Below, piece by piece: positions 63,071 through 64,000 of a stretch of 64,000 nt of DNA (positions are counted from its first letter, which is position 1; each line of letters opens with the position of its first letter). The notes under the pieces were generated by a model, which worked only from the letters and a program-made list of their open reading frames with translations, was not told where the DNA came from and searched no databases. A program made the translations under genes and the position numbers. Origin of the DNA: Thioclava indica (GTDB taxonomy: Bacteria; Pseudomonadota; Alphaproteobacteria; Rhodobacterales; Rhodobacteraceae); NCBI RefSeq assembly GCF_000714545.1, contig NZ_AUNB01000029.1:62001-126000 (forward strand). The letters run 5' to 3'.

Positions 63071-64000
63071 ATGGCTTCTAAAAGCTACGATATGATCGTC
63101 ATTGGGTCAGGGCCGGGGGGCTATGTCAGCGCCATACGGGGCGCGCAACTGGGCCTTAAAGTGGCCATCGTCGAGCGTGAGCATATCGGCGGGATTTGTC
63201 TCAACTGGGGCTGTATCCCAACCAAGGCGCTGTTGCGCTCGGCCGAGGTGTTCCACCTGATGGAGCGCGCCAAGGATTTCGGTCTTTCGGCAGATAAGAT
63301 CGGCTATGATCTGGACGCGGTGGTCAAACGCTCGCGCGGGGTGGCCAAGCAGCTATCCTCGGGCGTGTCGCATCTGATGAAGAAGAACAAGATCGACGTT
63401 GTGATGGGCACCGGCAAGTTGGCGGGCAAAGGCAAGGTCTCGGTCAAGACCGATAAGGGCACCGAGGAACTCACCGCGAAAAACATCGTGCTGGCGACGG
63501 GGGCGCGTGCGCGCAATCTGCCCGGCCTTGAGGCCGATGGCAAACGCGTTTGGTCCTATAAACACGCGCTGCAACCGCCCCATCAGCCCAAGAAATTGCT
63601 GGTCATCGGCTCGGGGGCGATTGGCATCGAATTTGCGAGCTTCTTCAACACCTTGGGTGCAGATACCACGGTTGTCGAAGTGATGGATCGCGTGCTGCCC
63701 GTCGAGGACGAAGAAATCTCGAAATTCGCCAAGAAGCAGTTCGAGAAACAGGGCATGAAGATCCGCGAAAAGACCACTGTGACCAAGCTGGATCGCAAAG
63801 CCGACAAGGTGATCGCGACGCTGGAGGCGGGTGGCAAGACCGAAACGCTTGAAGTGGATACTGTCATTTCTGCTGTCGGGATCGTCGGCAATGTCGAGGA
63901 TCTGGGGCTGGAAGAGGCGGGCGTTAAGATCGACCGCACCCATGTCGTGACCGATGAATTCTGCCGCACTGGCGTGGACGGGCTGTATGCGATTGGCGAT
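63071..64000 (+). CDS. lpdA: Dihydrolipoyl dehydrogenase (partial, runs off the window)
   Basis: The first 310 codons of the flavoprotein E3, shared by 2-oxo acid dehydrogenase complexes, which reoxidises dihydrolipoamide with NAD+. The FAD motif GSGPGGY (12-18), the redox-active disulfide pair Cys 43 and Cys 48 (GGICLNWGCIPTK), the NAD motif VIGSGAIGIEFAS and the second FAD motif GLYAIGD at the very end of the window are present. The dimerisation domain is missing because the window stops, not because the gene is broken. ATG 63071 has GGAGGGAA upstream. Confidence 0.95.
   Translation, partial: MASKSYDMIVIGSGPGGYVSAIRGAQLGLKVAIVEREHIGGICLNWGCIPTKALLRSAEVFHLMERAKDFGLSADKIGYDLDAVVKRSRGVAKQLSSGVSHLMKKNKIDVVMGTGKLAGKGKVSVKTDKGTEELTAKNIVLATGARARNLPGLEADGKRVWSYKHALQPPHQPKKLLVIGSGAIGIEFASFFNTLGADTTVVEVMDRVLPVEDEEISKFAKKQFEKQGMKIREKTTVTKLDRKADKVIATLEAGGKTETLEVDTVISAVGIVGNVEDLGLEEAGVKIDRTHVVTDEFCRTGVDGLYAIGD

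Noticed and set aside
1-64000. tRNA, rRNA, CRISPR, IS element or prophage
   Set aside because: No tRNA T-loop pattern, rRNA sequence, regularly spaced repeats, transposase, integrase or phage structural gene was recognised in any gap or frame.

Overview
This window looks like an ordinary, densely packed chromosome segment from an alphaproteobacterium of the order Rhodobacterales (Rhodobacter/Roseobacter relatives). The evidence is the high-GC codon usage, a HemA of the Rhodobacter 5-aminolevulinate synthase type preceded by an FnrL-like box, several families I know mainly from this order (DUF6456, DUF6477, an IalB-like protein), and the gene order pyrH-frr-uppS-cdsA-dxr-rseP-bamA. I found no rRNA, tRNA, insertion sequence, prophage or CRISPR array. 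The species cannot be named from this sequence alone.

Layout. At 0.2-8.4 kb lie a dienoyl-CoA isomerase-like crotonase, a leftward central-carbon operon (pgk, a short-chain dehydrogenase, class I aldolase), two tandem cyclophilins (one cytosolic, one exported), and an aldehyde dehydrogenase plus zinc alcohol dehydrogenase. At 8.5-12.7 kb are a chemoreceptor, an AraC regulator and miaA. At 12.8-25.2 kb is a long rightward envelope and housekeeping run: pyrH, frr, uppS, cdsA, dxr, rseP, a 57-residue membrane ORF, bamA, an OmpH/Skp-like chaperone, fabZ, lpxA, lpxI and lpxB. It couples isoprenoid, phospholipid and lipid A synthesis with outer-membrane protein assembly. LpxI replaces LpxH. lpxD has moved to 31.2 kb, where it sits with its own acyl carrier protein and ketoacyl synthase.

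The most accessory-looking segment is 25.2-28.5 kb. An exported DsrE-family protein is divergent from an eight-haem cytochrome c of the octahaem tetrathionate reductase family, which overlaps a cytochrome b gene. Together these look like a membrane-anchored, quinol-fed respiratory reductase for an oxidised sulfur or nitrogen compound. At 28.7-31.2 kb a MepK-like M15 peptidase is divergent from a YcbB-like L,D-transpeptidase, an enzyme pair for 3-3 peptidoglycan cross-links.

At 33.9-47.4 kb are an IalB-like exported protein, a probable trans-acting small RNA on the minus strand (about 34963-35060) resembling the alphaproteobacterial alpha-r8/suhB/MmgR class, a HerA-like ATPase, DUF6477 and DUF6456 genes, an M20 dipeptidase, hemA, a RodZ-like protein, ispG, a DsbA-like thioredoxin, an aminotransferase and an AmiC-type amidase. 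At 47.5-64 kb are penicillin-binding protein 1A with a clear promoter, prfB, a small P-loop NTPase, a short-chain dehydrogenase, a DUF2189 membrane protein, a bactofilin/M23 peptidase pair, a PrxQ-type peroxiredoxin, a giant AsmA/YhdP-like protein, queA, an MFS transporter, a DUF924 protein and the first 310 codons of dihydrolipoyl dehydrogenase, which runs off the end.

Cell-envelope construction dominates: lipid A, the BAM complex, 4-3 and 3-3 peptidoglycan synthesis and cleavage, a cytoskeletal bactofilin and AsmA-type lipid transport. Intergenic spaces contain strong intrinsic terminators and copies of a dispersed palindromic repeat.
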